The translations under genes and the position numbers were made by a program. From positions 1-36,130 of IMG/VR virus record IMGVR_UViG_3300007735_000676: a stretch of 36,130 bases of DNA; one strand, 5' to 3'. The number at the start of each line of letters is the position of its first letter. The first letter of the stretch is position 1. The notes below the pieces were generated by a model, which worked only from the letters and a program-made list of their open reading frames with translations, did not search any database and had not been told where the DNA came from. This document shows, in pieces, positions 24,686-31,905 of the stretch. Source of the stretch: a virus.

Positions 24686-26313
24686 TAAAACACCTTTGAT
24701 GGAGCATCATCAGCATGGGTATCCCCATAGTCTGATAGATATGTTACTAGCGATGTAAGCATTTCTGTCTTACCATCATTGGCTTTTTCTAACTTTACAT
24801 AACCATTATCAACTAAGAACTTAAAGGCATCAGTAATAGTCTGACTTCTAAAGCCTGAACTGTTACGAGCTTCTGCTCTCTCCTTTAATATCTCTTTGAC
24901 ATTGGACTTACTTATTGGACCTGACTCATGAACTATCTCACTTACTTTCTCTGCAGCAATTAAATCAAATCGCTTCTCTGCTTGTATAGCAGCGTGTTCT
25001 TCAGCAGGTAATAGTTCTAGTCCAAGACCTTCTCTACTGTCATTTATAGGTTTAGATATTAGTATAGCAGCTACACGCTTACCAGATTTCTTACTAACTC
25101 TAATTCTACCTGGTCTATCTTTTGTGACAGTAATCTCAATACGACCCTCACTATAAACAGAGGCTGGTTCTTTTACTTCAAATGATAATGAAGTTCCAGA
25201 TACCGCAGCAAGTTTAGAACCTGCACCTCTTGGAGCTCGTGTTGAGAAACTTGATGTTGATATATTATTTTTTGTTACGTGGTCAATGACAATAACAGCA
25301 GCTCCTTGAGATGTGATAGGATAACTAACAGCATTGAGCCATTTGTTTACATCACCATTATCATTCTCATTTAGATCAGCTAGAGATATTGCAGTAGCAG
25401 CACCATCTAATACTACCATCTGTACATTATTATTCTTAATAGTCTTACTAATCATTCTAGTAAGTTTGATATCAAAGGCACGACCAGTAGATATGTAATA
25501 GAATAAAGCTTTACTCTTATCACGATTACCATCTTCACCAACTGGACCTGATACCCAGTCTAATATCTTTTCTTCTGGGTTCTCTATCTCTTGACCTACT
25601 GCTACTTTATATAGTCGCTCACATATTGTAATAGCATCATCTTCATAATCTACATAGACAACACCTTTACCATCAGAGAGTAATTGAACAGATGCAAGTA
25701 ATGCAGTAAATGATTTCAATGCTTCAGGTGGAGCAGATAACCAATTAAGTTTACCTGCATATAATAAACACTCACCATCTTTTCTACGTAAGATTGTTGG
25801 TACAACCTTAGCATAGTTACCATTTATCACAGATACCATTACAGATTCTAAATCAAAGAAACCATCATTGACATCTTTACTAGATACCTCTAATAGTTTC
25901 TCAAAAGCAAATGTATCATCTGAACCATTTAGAACAGATACAGCAATTTGTTCAGCTGCTTTTATCTTCTCACGTTTGCGTGATAGTTCTAATAGGATAT
26001 TGACATTATCTTTTAATGTCTTAGTATCAGATGCTTCTGCTGTTAGATTTTTTAGGTATACTTCACTTACATTGTTTAGCATATTGCTACTACGAAGTTG
26101 TTCTACAATAGAAGCTAAACCAGTTTTATTCTCAATAGATGCAGTACATATTGCATAATATATACTACCATTTCTATTACTACTAAAATCATTTGGGTTG
26201 ATTAGAGTAGCTACTAAATCAAGAGCAGTTGGATCAGTAAGTAGCGTACCAAGTATGGCAGCTTCAGCTGATAGGTTCTTTAATCCAACATCCTCATTTG
26301 TTGTCGTTGTCAT
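24685..26313 (-). CDS. replicative helicase, DnaB-N domain with RepA/KaiC-like ATPase
   Basis: 542 aa. Residues 12-75 (LSAEAAILGTLLTDP...FSSNRNGSIYYAI) match the N-terminal domain of DnaB. A RecA-fold ATPase follows: the P-loop region is SAPPEALKSFTALLA with K200-S201 kept but both glycines replaced, Walker B ends in VVLDG (D303), and IDHVTK (H345) fits the sensor motif. The C terminus (about 450-525) looks like a winged helix. It would unwind DNA at the phage origin, using host primase and polymerase. The gene overlaps the RusA gene by 20 bases. Confidence 0.8.
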   Translation of the reverse strand: MTTTTNEDVGLKNLSAEAAILGTLLTDPTALDLVATLINPNDFSSNRNGSIYYAICTASIENKTGLASIVEQLRSSNMLNNVSEVYLKNLTAEASDTKTLKDNVNILLELSRKREKIKAAEQIAVSVLNGSDDTFAFEKLLEVSSKDVNDGFFDLESVMVSVINGNYAKVVPTILRRKDGECLLYAGKLNWLSAPPEALKSFTALLASVQLLSDGKGVVYVDYEDDAITICERLYKVAVGQEIENPEEKILDWVSGPVGEDGNRDKSKALFYYISTGRAFDIKLTRMISKTIKNNNVQMVVLDGAATAISLADLNENDNGDVNKWLNAVSYPITSQGAAVIVIDHVTKNNISTSSFSTRAPRGAGSKLAAVSGTSLSFEVKEPASVYSEGRIEITVTKDRPGRIRVSKKSGKRVAAILISKPINDSREGLGLELLPAEEHAAIQAEKRFDLIAAEKVSEIVHESGPISKSNVKEILKERAEARNSSGFRSQTITDAFKFLVDNGYVKLEKANDGKTEMLTSLVTYLSDYGDTHADDAPSKVF

Positions 26314-26692
26314 TTCTTTCTCGCATTTCTATTTTTATGTAGCAGAGATTATCATTATCAATACGCAAGACTGGTTCTGCTACGCTAATCCATTCTGCTG
26401 TATCGTCAGGCACTAAGCCCTCTTCAACTAATACATCAATAAGTTTCTTTACTGTCGCTATGTAGTTATGTGGATCTCTTCTTGCTTTCTTATTAAATGT
26501 AAAAGTAAATTGTAAGTTCATTGGAGCAACATCAATATCTTCAACTGCAATAAGTTTTGAATATGCAATTTTTAGATTGATTGCCCAATCTTGAAAGTAA
26601 CGTCTTCTCTTAGACCAGTGCATACTATATGCTTGGTTAAGTGAGAGAGGTTTAGATGGTTGTTCAAATACAATTAAGTATTCTTTATTCAC
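26294..26692 (-). CDS. rusA: RusA-like Holliday junction resolvase
   Basis: 132 aa. The family pattern is clear: the basic SKRRRYFQDW near residues 27-36, RRDPHNYIATVKKLIDVLV (D73, N76, K82/K83, D86) and GLVPDD (D96, D97), the acidic residues that bind metal. The dimer cuts four-way junctions formed during replication and recombination before packaging. The GTG start overlaps the stop of the gp3-like gene (GTGA) behind AAAGG, and the 3' end overlaps the helicase gene, so the operon is tightly packed. Confidence 0.9.
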   Translation of the reverse strand: MNKEYLIVFEQPSKPLSLNQAYSMHWSKRRRYFQDWAINLKIAYSKLIAVEDIDVAPMNLQFTFTFNKKARRDPHNYIATVKKLIDVLVEEGLVPDDTAEWISVAEPVLRIDNDNLCYIKIEMRERNDNDNK

Positions 26693-27768
26693 TCTAAACC
26701 TTTCTTCTTTTTAGCATCAGTTAGTTTCTTAATAATTTCTTTTGCTTGATTACTAGATAAGTTCTTTGATGTAGTGACACCATATTGTTTTAGTCCAAGA
26801 CGATACTGCTCGTCTGTTATGCCGAGCTCTTTTTTAAGTATCTGTATTCTTTGGATTTCTGATTTAGTTATAGTATCATCTTCAAATGGGTTATCAAAAT
26901 CAACATCACCTACTGGCTTTATTGGTTCTTCTATTCTAGTTATCTCAGCTTCTACAAAATTCTCTTCTGTAATTATTGCTGGTGGTAACTCATCAAGTTT
27001 CTTTACAGGTTCAGTATAATATGCAGTCTCTTTCTTTTCTTCAAACTCTGGTTCTGGTATAGATACTGCTAATGGAGTAGCAATTTGTTTTGGTTGAACT
27101 GGAGTATTTGATATAGCTGCAATAGCTTCTTGTATTGTTGCACCAACTTCTAATACAGGTACAGCAAAGCGTGATGTTCTACCACCACGTTTAGCTGAAC
27201 GTTGTTCTAATCTTAGAGTAGCTGGTAAGTATTTATCTGAGGCAGATACTTGTTGTAGTAGCTCAGCAATTCCTGCTAACTCAACGGCTGCGTGATAACC
27301 ATGACTCTCTAACCGCCATATCCCAACTGTCTTTACATTTGGTAGTATCACTGACAATCTGGTTGTAGGTCTACAAGCCTGTCCTTTACTTGATAATTCA
27401 GACCTCTGTGATTGATCAGCAGGACAACGGCATGGAGTATTATTTATTGTCTCTGTCTGACCATCACATCTACGTTGACAACCAGCACCACTCCACATTT
27501 CATACCATTGAGTTAGCGAGTTACCGGGTGGAATGGTTACATCTAAAACATTTGTATTGGTTACTAATTCAAAAGCATCACCATCAGGTGAACTCCAAGT
27601 AACTACATTACCGCCATATATTTCAGAGGCAGCTTGTAATGCTTCTTTTGATTTTGATGTTAATCTAAATCTATCTAGTTTAGTTGGAGCTCCTTTTTCT
27701 GATCTTGCTCCTAATCTAATTCTACCAACCTCTGTTAGTTTTCTTTGTAGGTTAATTATTGGACTCAT
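26689..27768 (-). CDS. gp3-like protein, candidate recombination directionality factor, with fused C-terminal domain
   Basis: 359 aa from the ATG at 27768, which fits the GGAGG site better than the ATG one codon earlier. Residues about 15-215 carry the features of the phiC31/phiBT1 gp3 family as I know it: GRIRLG, KLDRFRLTS, IYGGNVVTW, IPPGNSLTQWYEMWSGAGC, RRCDG, a set of cysteines, TTRLSVILP and GIWRLESHGYHAAVELA. In phiC31, gp3 binds the serine integrase and switches it to excision. An acidic Pro/Glu linker and a helical domain of about 55 residues (ILKKELGITDEQYRLGLKQYG) follow, so the protein may have a second role in replication. Confidence 0.72.
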   Translation of the reverse strand: MSPIINLQRKLTEVGRIRLGARSEKGAPTKLDRFRLTSKSKEALQAASEIYGGNVVTWSSPDGDAFELVTNTNVLDVTIPPGNSLTQWYEMWSGAGCQRRCDGQTETINNTPCRCPADQSQRSELSSKGQACRPTTRLSVILPNVKTVGIWRLESHGYHAAVELAGIAELLQQVSASDKYLPATLRLEQRSAKRGGRTSRFAVPVLEVGATIQEAIAAISNTPVQPKQIATPLAVSIPEPEFEEKKETAYYTEPVKKLDELPPAIITEENFVEAEITRIEEPIKPVGDVDFDNPFEDDTITKSEIQRIQILKKELGITDEQYRLGLKQYGVTTSKNLSSNQAKEIIKKLTDAKKKKGLE

Positions 27769-28564
27769 CATTACCTCCTATTACAGGTCGTATTGGAGCT
27801 GATAGAACTTCTTTACTTTTTTCATGTTGCCATTTGAAAGCCATTTGTAAATGTCTAAAGTATTTGAATGTATCTTTACCAACTTCACAAGGCACAACCT
27901 CATAAGATCTTGGTCTTAGTTTTACAACAATAGCTCCATCACATTCAGGTAATTCTGTCTCTACACCATTTGGTAGTAAGACTTTATCTGCATGTTTGTA
28001 AGCAGATAATTGTAGAGCAGCTTCTGGATATGGACCAGATGCAGATGTTTTCCAGTCAATAAGATATCGACCAACTAAACCTAACTTTGGATTATTAAAG
28101 TTAGCAACAGCATCTATCGTACCTGCATATCCATACTTGTATGATATCACAGTTGCTTCAGACATTTCCCATTGTGGTTTGAATATCTCTTCAAAGTTTA
28201 GATATGATTTGATAAATGGTTTTACTTGATCTGTTAGTGAGTTGATATCTAAGTTCTCACCAAGTATTCTTTTTTCTACAGCTTCATGAACTGCACTACC
28301 AAGATTAGCAGATGATTCTGTTGTTCGCCATGGGCTACCTTTAATTAAATCAAGAGCTCCCTTTGGATCTTTCTCTGCAATTGGTAACCATGTTGCTCTT
28401 TCTTCTACTGCATAAGTAGCTACTTGCTTACCTACCCAGTAACGTAAAGCTGGTTTATCTAGAGTTGATAATACACTTGTCACAGATACAAATTTTTCAT
28501 TTGTACTTGGTGAAGTATAGTAACGAACTCCGTCAATAGTTTGACTATGTATAGGTTGTGTCAT
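27752..28564 (-). CDS. PD-(D/E)XK nuclease, RecB/Cas4-like
   Basis: 270 aa. The nuclease motifs appear in order: GSAVHEAVE (H93), a glutamate around position 136, GTIDAV (D151), LIDWKT (D170, K172) and the helix with ALQLSAYK (Q185). These belong to the RecB/lambda-exonuclease-like fold. It is probably a 5'-3' exonuclease for recombination-linked replication or end processing. It is the first gene of the replication operon, starts behind AAGGAG, and its end overlaps the gp3-like gene. No CRISPR genes accompany it, so Cas4 function is not implied. Confidence 0.85.
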   Translation of the reverse strand: MTQPIHSQTIDGVRYYTSPSTNEKFVSVTSVLSTLDKPALRYWVGKQVATYAVEERATWLPIAEKDPKGALDLIKGSPWRTTESSANLGSAVHEAVEKRILGENLDINSLTDQVKPFIKSYLNFEEIFKPQWEMSEATVISYKYGYAGTIDAVANFNNPKLGLVGRYLIDWKTSASGPYPEAALQLSAYKHADKVLLPNGVETELPECDGAIVVKLRPRSYEVVPCEVGKDTFKYFRHLQMAFKWQHEKSKEVLSAPIRPVIGGNDESNN

Positions 28565-28596
28565 TAGTTTCTCCTTGTATATTTAATATCATTGTG

Positions 28597-28610
28597 CTTA
28601 TGTGTCGTGA
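28597..28610 (-). promoter_or_regulatory. GACA-type promoter-like motif for the replication operon
   Basis: Read on the minus strand the site is TCACGACACATAAG, with CATAAG (28602-28597) in the -10 position. It faces the nuclease gene start at 28564. It is paired back to back with the plus-strand motif at 28626-28647. Confidence 0.5.
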
Positions 28611-28625
28611 GATTACATACATAAT

Positions 28626-28647
28626 CTGTCGGCTAATACAATATAAT
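28626..28647 (+). promoter_or_regulatory. CTGTCGG-N9-TATAAT promoter-like motif
   Basis: CTGTCGG (28626-28632) lies nine bases before a perfect TATAAT (28642-28647), giving a promoter for the plus-strand gene that starts at 28672. It is the best example of the TGTCGG form. The divergent region of about 107 bases holds only these two sites. Confidence 0.55.
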
Positions 28648-28671
28648 TGAAAGCCTCACGAAGGAGGATAC

Positions 28672-28947
28672 ATGCCAATGGATAATGGTAAGGAGAAGGC
28701 ACTAATAGTCTTTGCTACCCCATCAAAGATGAAGCCACCTAAATCAAAACCTGGTGTTCCTCTTATGAATGAGGAAAAAGAATATGAAGAGAAACCAAAT
28801 CAGTGTGAATACTGTGAGGGTGATGGTTGCGAACATTGCGACTATAAAGGTTATCATGAAGAAGATAACTATGAAGAGGGTAAAGAAGACTCACATAAAA
28901 AACACATGGTAATAATTGAGAAGTTATTAGAGAAACTGAAAGACTAA
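28672..28947 (+). CDS. small protein with zinc-knuckle motif
   Basis: 91 aa, not assigned. CEYCEGDGCEHCDYKGYH (about residues 43-60) is a CxxC...CxxC cluster like the repeats of DnaJ zinc fingers. The rest is very acidic and Lys-rich, with a C-terminal helix (MVIIEKLLEKLKD). The AAGGAGG site lies just before the ATG, and the promoter-like motif is 25 bases further upstream. It may be a small regulator or adaptor; the function is unknown. Confidence 0.65.
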   Translation: MPMDNGKEKALIVFATPSKMKPPKSKPGVPLMNEEKEYEEKPNQCEYCEGDGCEHCDYKGYHEEDNYEEGKEDSHKKHMVIIEKLLEKLKD

Positions 28948-28953
28948 TATGAT

Positions 28954-29742
28954 ATGGCAGAGAAAGCTAAGTCCATATTATCATATTCAAAACAAGCACC
29001 TAAGTTAGGTTATCGTTTAGTCACTCCATTACAACAACCAATAGCTACAAGAACTAAGACTCCAATACTACCTGTTATGGGTGGAGTTAATATAAATGTT
29101 CCTAATCCAATAATGCCAAGTCAGCAACGCACACCAATCAATTTACCAATGGCTGATAGACTTATAAATAGACCTGCTCCTATTGCACCAGTGAAAGATA
29201 AATCAGAAAACAAAAAACCTTTAGAGTGGGGATTCAAAGGTAGAAAGAAAACTGATATTGACTATGAACCATTTTATAGTCTATTAGAAGAAACTTTTAG
29301 AGGTCCAAGTTCTGCTTTAGATGAAGAAGAAAGAAATTCTCAACGTAAAGCACAGAAAATTATAGATAGAAATATTAAGAAACTTGAAATAGCTGCAAAG
29401 AAAAATAAATATATTGCTGACCAAATTGATAGATACGGTGAAGAATCATTAAGTATTATAAATCAAAATTTAATTGCTATGGAAAGAATTGGTGTACCAA
29501 GAGAGTTAACTGGTAAAATGCTAAATAATAATCTAGGTTTAGGTTATCTTGCTAGATTGGATCAGAAAGGTACACCTGCAGGATCTTGGACTATTAAAAA
29601 ACAAATGACAGAGGATTGGAAAACAGGATGGCTACGATATTATAATGAGTTAACTAAATCTCAGAAAGAAACCTTTAATAGTTTATCTAATGAGTGGTAT
29701 GGTTCTCCTAATGAATTAGTAGATACAGTAAAGTCTTTATAA
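28954..29742 (+). CDS. hypothetical protein, possibly virion-associated
   Basis: 262 aa, no family recognised. The first 90 residues are Pro-rich and probably flexible; from about residue 110 the chain is helical and charged (SQRKAQKIIDRNIKKLEIAAKK), then contains NNNLGLGYLARLDQKGTPAGSW and a Trp-rich end. The ATG at 28954 has no good ribosome site and follows the previous gene by six bases, so coupled translation is likely. The Pro-rich start resembles the internal virion proteins in this phage, but a DNA-related role cannot be excluded. Confidence 0.5.
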   Translation: MAEKAKSILSYSKQAPKLGYRLVTPLQQPIATRTKTPILPVMGGVNINVPNPIMPSQQRTPINLPMADRLINRPAPIAPVKDKSENKKPLEWGFKGRKKTDIDYEPFYSLLEETFRGPSSALDEEERNSQRKAQKIIDRNIKKLEIAAKKNKYIADQIDRYGEESLSIINQNLIAMERIGVPRELTGKMLNNNLGLGYLARLDQKGTPAGSWTIKKQMTEDWKTGWLRYYNELTKSQKETFNSLSNEWYGSPNELVDTVKSL

Positions 29743-29756
29743 ACAAGACACATAAT
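29743..29756 (+). promoter_or_regulatory. GACA-type promoter-like motif before the small-protein block
   Basis: ACAAGACACATAAT is identical over 14 bases to the copy at 4343-4356. CATAAT (29751-29756) would be the -10 element. It starts one base after the stop of the preceding gene and lies before the DUF6496-like gene at 29787. Confidence 0.55.
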
Positions 29757-29786
29757 AATTTGAGTAACCTATGAGGAGGTTATATT

Positions 29787-29939
29787 ATGAAAAATAATAA
29801 AGTAAATAAAGTCATGAAAGAATACAAAGCTGGAACATTACACTCAGGTAAGAAAGGTCCAGTAGTTAAGTCAAAGAAACAAGCAGTTGCAATAGCTTTA
29901 TCTGAAGCAGGTAAATCTCGTGGCACAAAAAAGAAGTAA
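29787..29939 (+). CDS. DUF6496-like small basic protein
   Basis: 50 aa. The sequence KVMKEYKAGTLHSGKKGPVV followed by KSKKQAVAIALSEAGKSRG is the recognisable core of the short Lys-rich proteins grouped as DUF6496, found in many bacteria and phages; function is unknown. A very good GAGGAGG site precedes the ATG. The end overlaps the next gene by 20 bases. The basic character suggests nucleic-acid binding. Confidence 0.75.
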   Translation: MKNNKVNKVMKEYKAGTLHSGKKGPVVKSKKQAVAIALSEAGKSRGTKKK

Positions 29940-30192
29940 AGATCCTAGACTAACAAGAGCTGGTGTTACTGGTTATAATAAACCTAAGAGAACACCAAGT
30001 CACCCAACTAAATCACATATTGTTGTTGCTAAAGATGGCGACCAAATAAAGACAATTAGATTTGGTCAGCAAGGTGTAACAGGTGATAGACAACCTACTG
30101 CACGTCAGGCTTCATTCAAAGCAAGACATGCTAAGAACATTGCTAAGGGTAAAATGTCTGCAGCTTACTGGAGTAATCTTACTAAATGGTGA
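29920..30192 (+). CDS. basic protein of an environmental-phage family (DUF6321/DUF5872-like)
   Basis: 90 aa. RTPSHPTKSHIVVAK, IRFGQQGVTGDRQ and ASFKARHAKNIAKGKMSAA-type sequence form a pattern I know from many marine and freshwater virus proteins of unknown function; the exact family number needs a search. It starts at GTG 29920 inside the DUF6496-like gene, without a strong ribosome site, so coupled translation is likely. Its strongly basic nature suggests nucleic-acid binding or capsid association. Confidence 0.65.
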   Translation: MAQKRSKDPRLTRAGVTGYNKPKRTPSHPTKSHIVVAKDGDQIKTIRFGQQGVTGDRQPTARQASFKARHAKNIAKGKMSAAYWSNLTKW

Positions 30193-30228
30193 CAGTACAA
30201 CAAAGAGCAGATAAGGTCAAGTGGTAAT

Positions 30229-30612
30229 ATGGCATATACTAAACCAGAGTTACGAAATAAAATAAAGAGTAGAGTAACTGCATCTACTAAGGGTGGTAAG
30301 GCAGGTCAATGGTCTGCAAGAAAAGCTCAGATAGTAGCACAAGAATATGAGAAGGCTGGTGGTGGATATACCGGTAGTAAAACTAAATCTCAATCATCTT
30401 TATCTAAATGGACTAAAGAAGAATGGGGAACTAAATCTGGTAAGAGATCACAAGATACAGGTGAAAGATACTTACCTAAGAAAGCAAGAGAGTCTTTGAG
30501 TTCAGCTGAATATGCTAGAACAACTGCAAAGAAAAGAAAAGATACTCGTGCTGGTAAACAGTTTAGTAAGCAACCTAAATCTATTGCCACTAAAACTTCT
30601 AAGTATCGTTAA
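30229..30612 (+). CDS. DUF5872-like basic protein
   Basis: 127 aa. YTKPELRNKIKSRV, GGKAGQWSARKAQIVAQEYEK, SLSKWTKEEWGTKSGK and RYLPKKARESLSSAEYA follow the pattern of the DUF5872 type, widespread in aquatic viruses and bacteria, with unknown function. It is Lys/Arg-rich and probably binds nucleic acid. It is the last of three neighbouring basic proteins and is followed at once by a bidirectional terminator. Confidence 0.7.
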   Translation: MAYTKPELRNKIKSRVTASTKGGKAGQWSARKAQIVAQEYEKAGGGYTGSKTKSQSSLSKWTKEEWGTKSGKRSQDTGERYLPKKARESLSSAEYARTTAKKRKDTRAGKQFSKQPKSIATKTSKYR

Positions 30613-30619
30613 AAAGAAA

Positions 30620-30657
30620 TAAGACCCCAGCTAAATAAAGTGAGTGCTGGGGTCTTA
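30620..30657. terminator. bidirectional terminator between converging operons
   Basis: A 12-base-pair perfect stem (TAAGACCCCAGC at 30620-30631 with its complement at 30646-30657) closes a 14-base loop. AT-rich tracts lie on both sides: ATATTATTT on the plus strand, ATTTCTTTTT on the minus strand. It lies between the stop at 30612 (+) and the stop at 30661 (-), so it can end both transcripts. Confidence 0.88.
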
Positions 30658-30660
30658 ATA

Positions 30661-30930
30661 TTATTTACAGATAAGTTGTTTCTTATTATATTGACATACT
30701 AAACGAAAGTTAGGATTTCTACTATCCATTACAATCCATTTATTATTTTTCATTTTCTTGAAAGAAAAAGTATCGCTACAATTTATGTTAGCTACTTTAT
30801 TATCCATTACTACTAAACAAGTATATCTATTATTCAAGTTAGATAGAGTAGTTGCTTTGGCATAATGATCTGGTACAATTAGTGCTACTACTGTAGCAAC
30901 TAAAAGAGTTAATAGTATTTTCTTTATCAC
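30661..30930 (-). CDS. small secreted protein with signal peptide
   Basis: 89 aa. The start MIKKILLTLLVATVVALIVP followed by DHYAKA is a typical secretion signal, with a cleavage site likely after AKA. The mature part is about 60 residues and has four cysteines (YTCLVV, NINCSD, RLVCQY, LICK), which could form two disulfide bonds. The GTG start overlaps the stop of the 44-residue membrane protein. Such small secreted phage proteins may act in the envelope, for example in superinfection exclusion, but this is inference. Confidence 0.68.
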   Translation of the reverse strand: MIKKILLTLLVATVVALIVPDHYAKATTLSNLNNRYTCLVVMDNKVANINCSDTFSFKKMKNNKWIVMDSRNPNFRLVCQYNKKQLICK

Positions 30931-31061
30931 TTGAATACACCTTCATATAGCATAGCTCTACGATCTGCATCACGTCTTTCTTGAATTCTTTTTTCTTCTT
31001 CTGGATTAGCTAAGGAGAAGCTAACTATTCCTAAGAGAACTGCGAGTGCAATTAGTTCCAT
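30927..31061 (-). CDS. small membrane protein
   Basis: 44 aa. A hydrophobic segment (LIALAVLLGIVSFSLA) is followed by a charged helix (PEEEKRIQERRDADRRAM). AAGGA lies six bases before the ATG, and the stop overlaps the GTG of the secreted protein by three bases. It is probably a single-pass inner-membrane protein of the same operon; the function is unknown. Confidence 0.65.
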   Translation of the reverse strand: MELIALAVLLGIVSFSLANPEEEKRIQERRDADRRAMLYEGVFK

Positions 31062-31072
31062 TGTGAGTTCCT

Positions 31073-31225
31073 TTACTCTGTATCTTCTTTTACAATAGTT
31101 GCTACTTTCATTTTAACAATTCTCTTTTTCTTATCGTAGCAATCATAGCAAGTTAGTCTACTGGTATTATGTGATGTCATAAAGTATCTTAATCTACGGC
31201 AAGACTTACATTTATATGTTGGCAT
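31073..31225 (-). CDS. small zinc-ribbon protein
   Basis: 50 aa. CKSC near the N terminus and CYDC (residues about 26-29) form a two-knuckle zinc ribbon, followed by a Lys-rich helix. It overlaps the end of the WhiB gene by 14 bases and is 11 bases before the small membrane gene, so it fits the same operon. The ribosome site is poor. It could be a small nucleic-acid-binding regulator. Confidence 0.55.
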   Translation of the reverse strand: MPTYKCKSCRRLRYFMTSHNTSRLTCYDCYDKKKRIVKMKVATIVKEDTE

Positions 31226-31799
31226 TTTTTTTGTTTACCAATCTATAAATAACATGGTCATTTTTTATACATAGATATGAGTTATATTTTTTATAATTTA
31301 CCATGATTGTATTCATTGGTGCAACAACTAAATCATGTTCTTTACAGATAACATATTTACTAGTACGTTTTAATTTGTTTAGTTTAATTATTTTGTTTCT
31401 ATACATAGTTAGTTTATCGTCTATATTTTGTATAGATTTTTTTATTAGTTCTGTTGAGACATTGTATCTTTGATCTTTGTCTTCATATTTTTTTAGCTCT
31501 ACTCTTTGCACTGGTGTAGTTCCAGCAAAAAAACCATAACCTAAAAACCTTTCATTGTTATCTTCAAACATCATTATAGTATCAAGACATTGACGTCTTA
31601 CAGGACATTCAATACAACTTTTTTGTAACTTATGTTTAACTAATGTTTGATTAAACTTATTGCTATTAAATAATATATCACTATCATAGTCTTTACAATT
31701 AGCTTCAGTGACCCAATCTGGATCTATTGAAGTAGTTGCTTTTTCAAATTGTTCTAGAAATATATCTCTCTCATCTAAACCTTCTTGTTCTGTATTCAT
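31212..31799 (-). CDS. whiB-like: WhiB-family [4Fe-4S] transcription factor with extended C terminus
   Basis: 195 aa. The four cluster ligands are C35, C62, C65 and C71 (NCKDYDSD ... SCIECPVRRQC), followed by GYGFFAGTTPVQR in place of the usual G-[IV]-W-G-G turn. WhiB proteins bind the sigma region 4 of the main sigma factor and change promoter choice; phage copies, such as WhiB of phage TM4, can block host gene expression. After residue 105 a second part of about 90 residues contains CKEH and CIKNDH, possibly another metal site; most WhiB proteins end much earlier. It heads a four-gene operon. No ribosome site is visible; a 15-bp dyad lies just before the ATG. Confidence 0.85.
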   Translation of the reverse strand: MNTEQEGLDERDIFLEQFEKATTSIDPDWVTEANCKDYDSDILFNSNKFNQTLVKHKLQKSCIECPVRRQCLDTIMMFEDNNERFLGYGFFAGTTPVQRVELKKYEDKDQRYNVSTELIKKSIQNIDDKLTMYRNKIIKLNKLKRTSKYVICKEHDLVVAPMNTIMVNYKKYNSYLCIKNDHVIYRLVNKKNANI

Positions 31800-31802
31800 A
31801 CT

Positions 31803-31817
31803 GCTAATGTTATTAGC
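31803..31817. promoter_or_regulatory. 15-bp dyad before whiB, possible operator or start-site hairpin
   Basis: GCTAAT (31803-31808) and ATTAGC (31812-31817) are perfect inverted repeats around GTT. The dyad ends three bases before the whiB ATG (31799). It could be a binding site for a regulator of whiB, or an RNA hairpin when included in the transcript. Confidence 0.45.
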
Positions 31818-31863
31818 TTAGATATATTTGCATAAACTTATACCCATAATTAAACCAATAATA

Positions 31864-31892
31864 TACCAACAGAATAATGGGCGTTGTTGGTA
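31864..31892 (-). terminator. possible terminator after the C5 methyltransferase
   Basis: TACCAACA (31864-31871) and TGTTGGTA (31885-31892) are perfect 8-base inverted repeats. Read on the minus strand the hairpin begins 14 bases after the methyltransferase stop at 31906 and is followed by an AT-rich but not T-rich tract, so it is a weak terminator at best. Confidence 0.4.
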
Positions 31893-31905
31893 GAACTTGT
31901 ATAGC

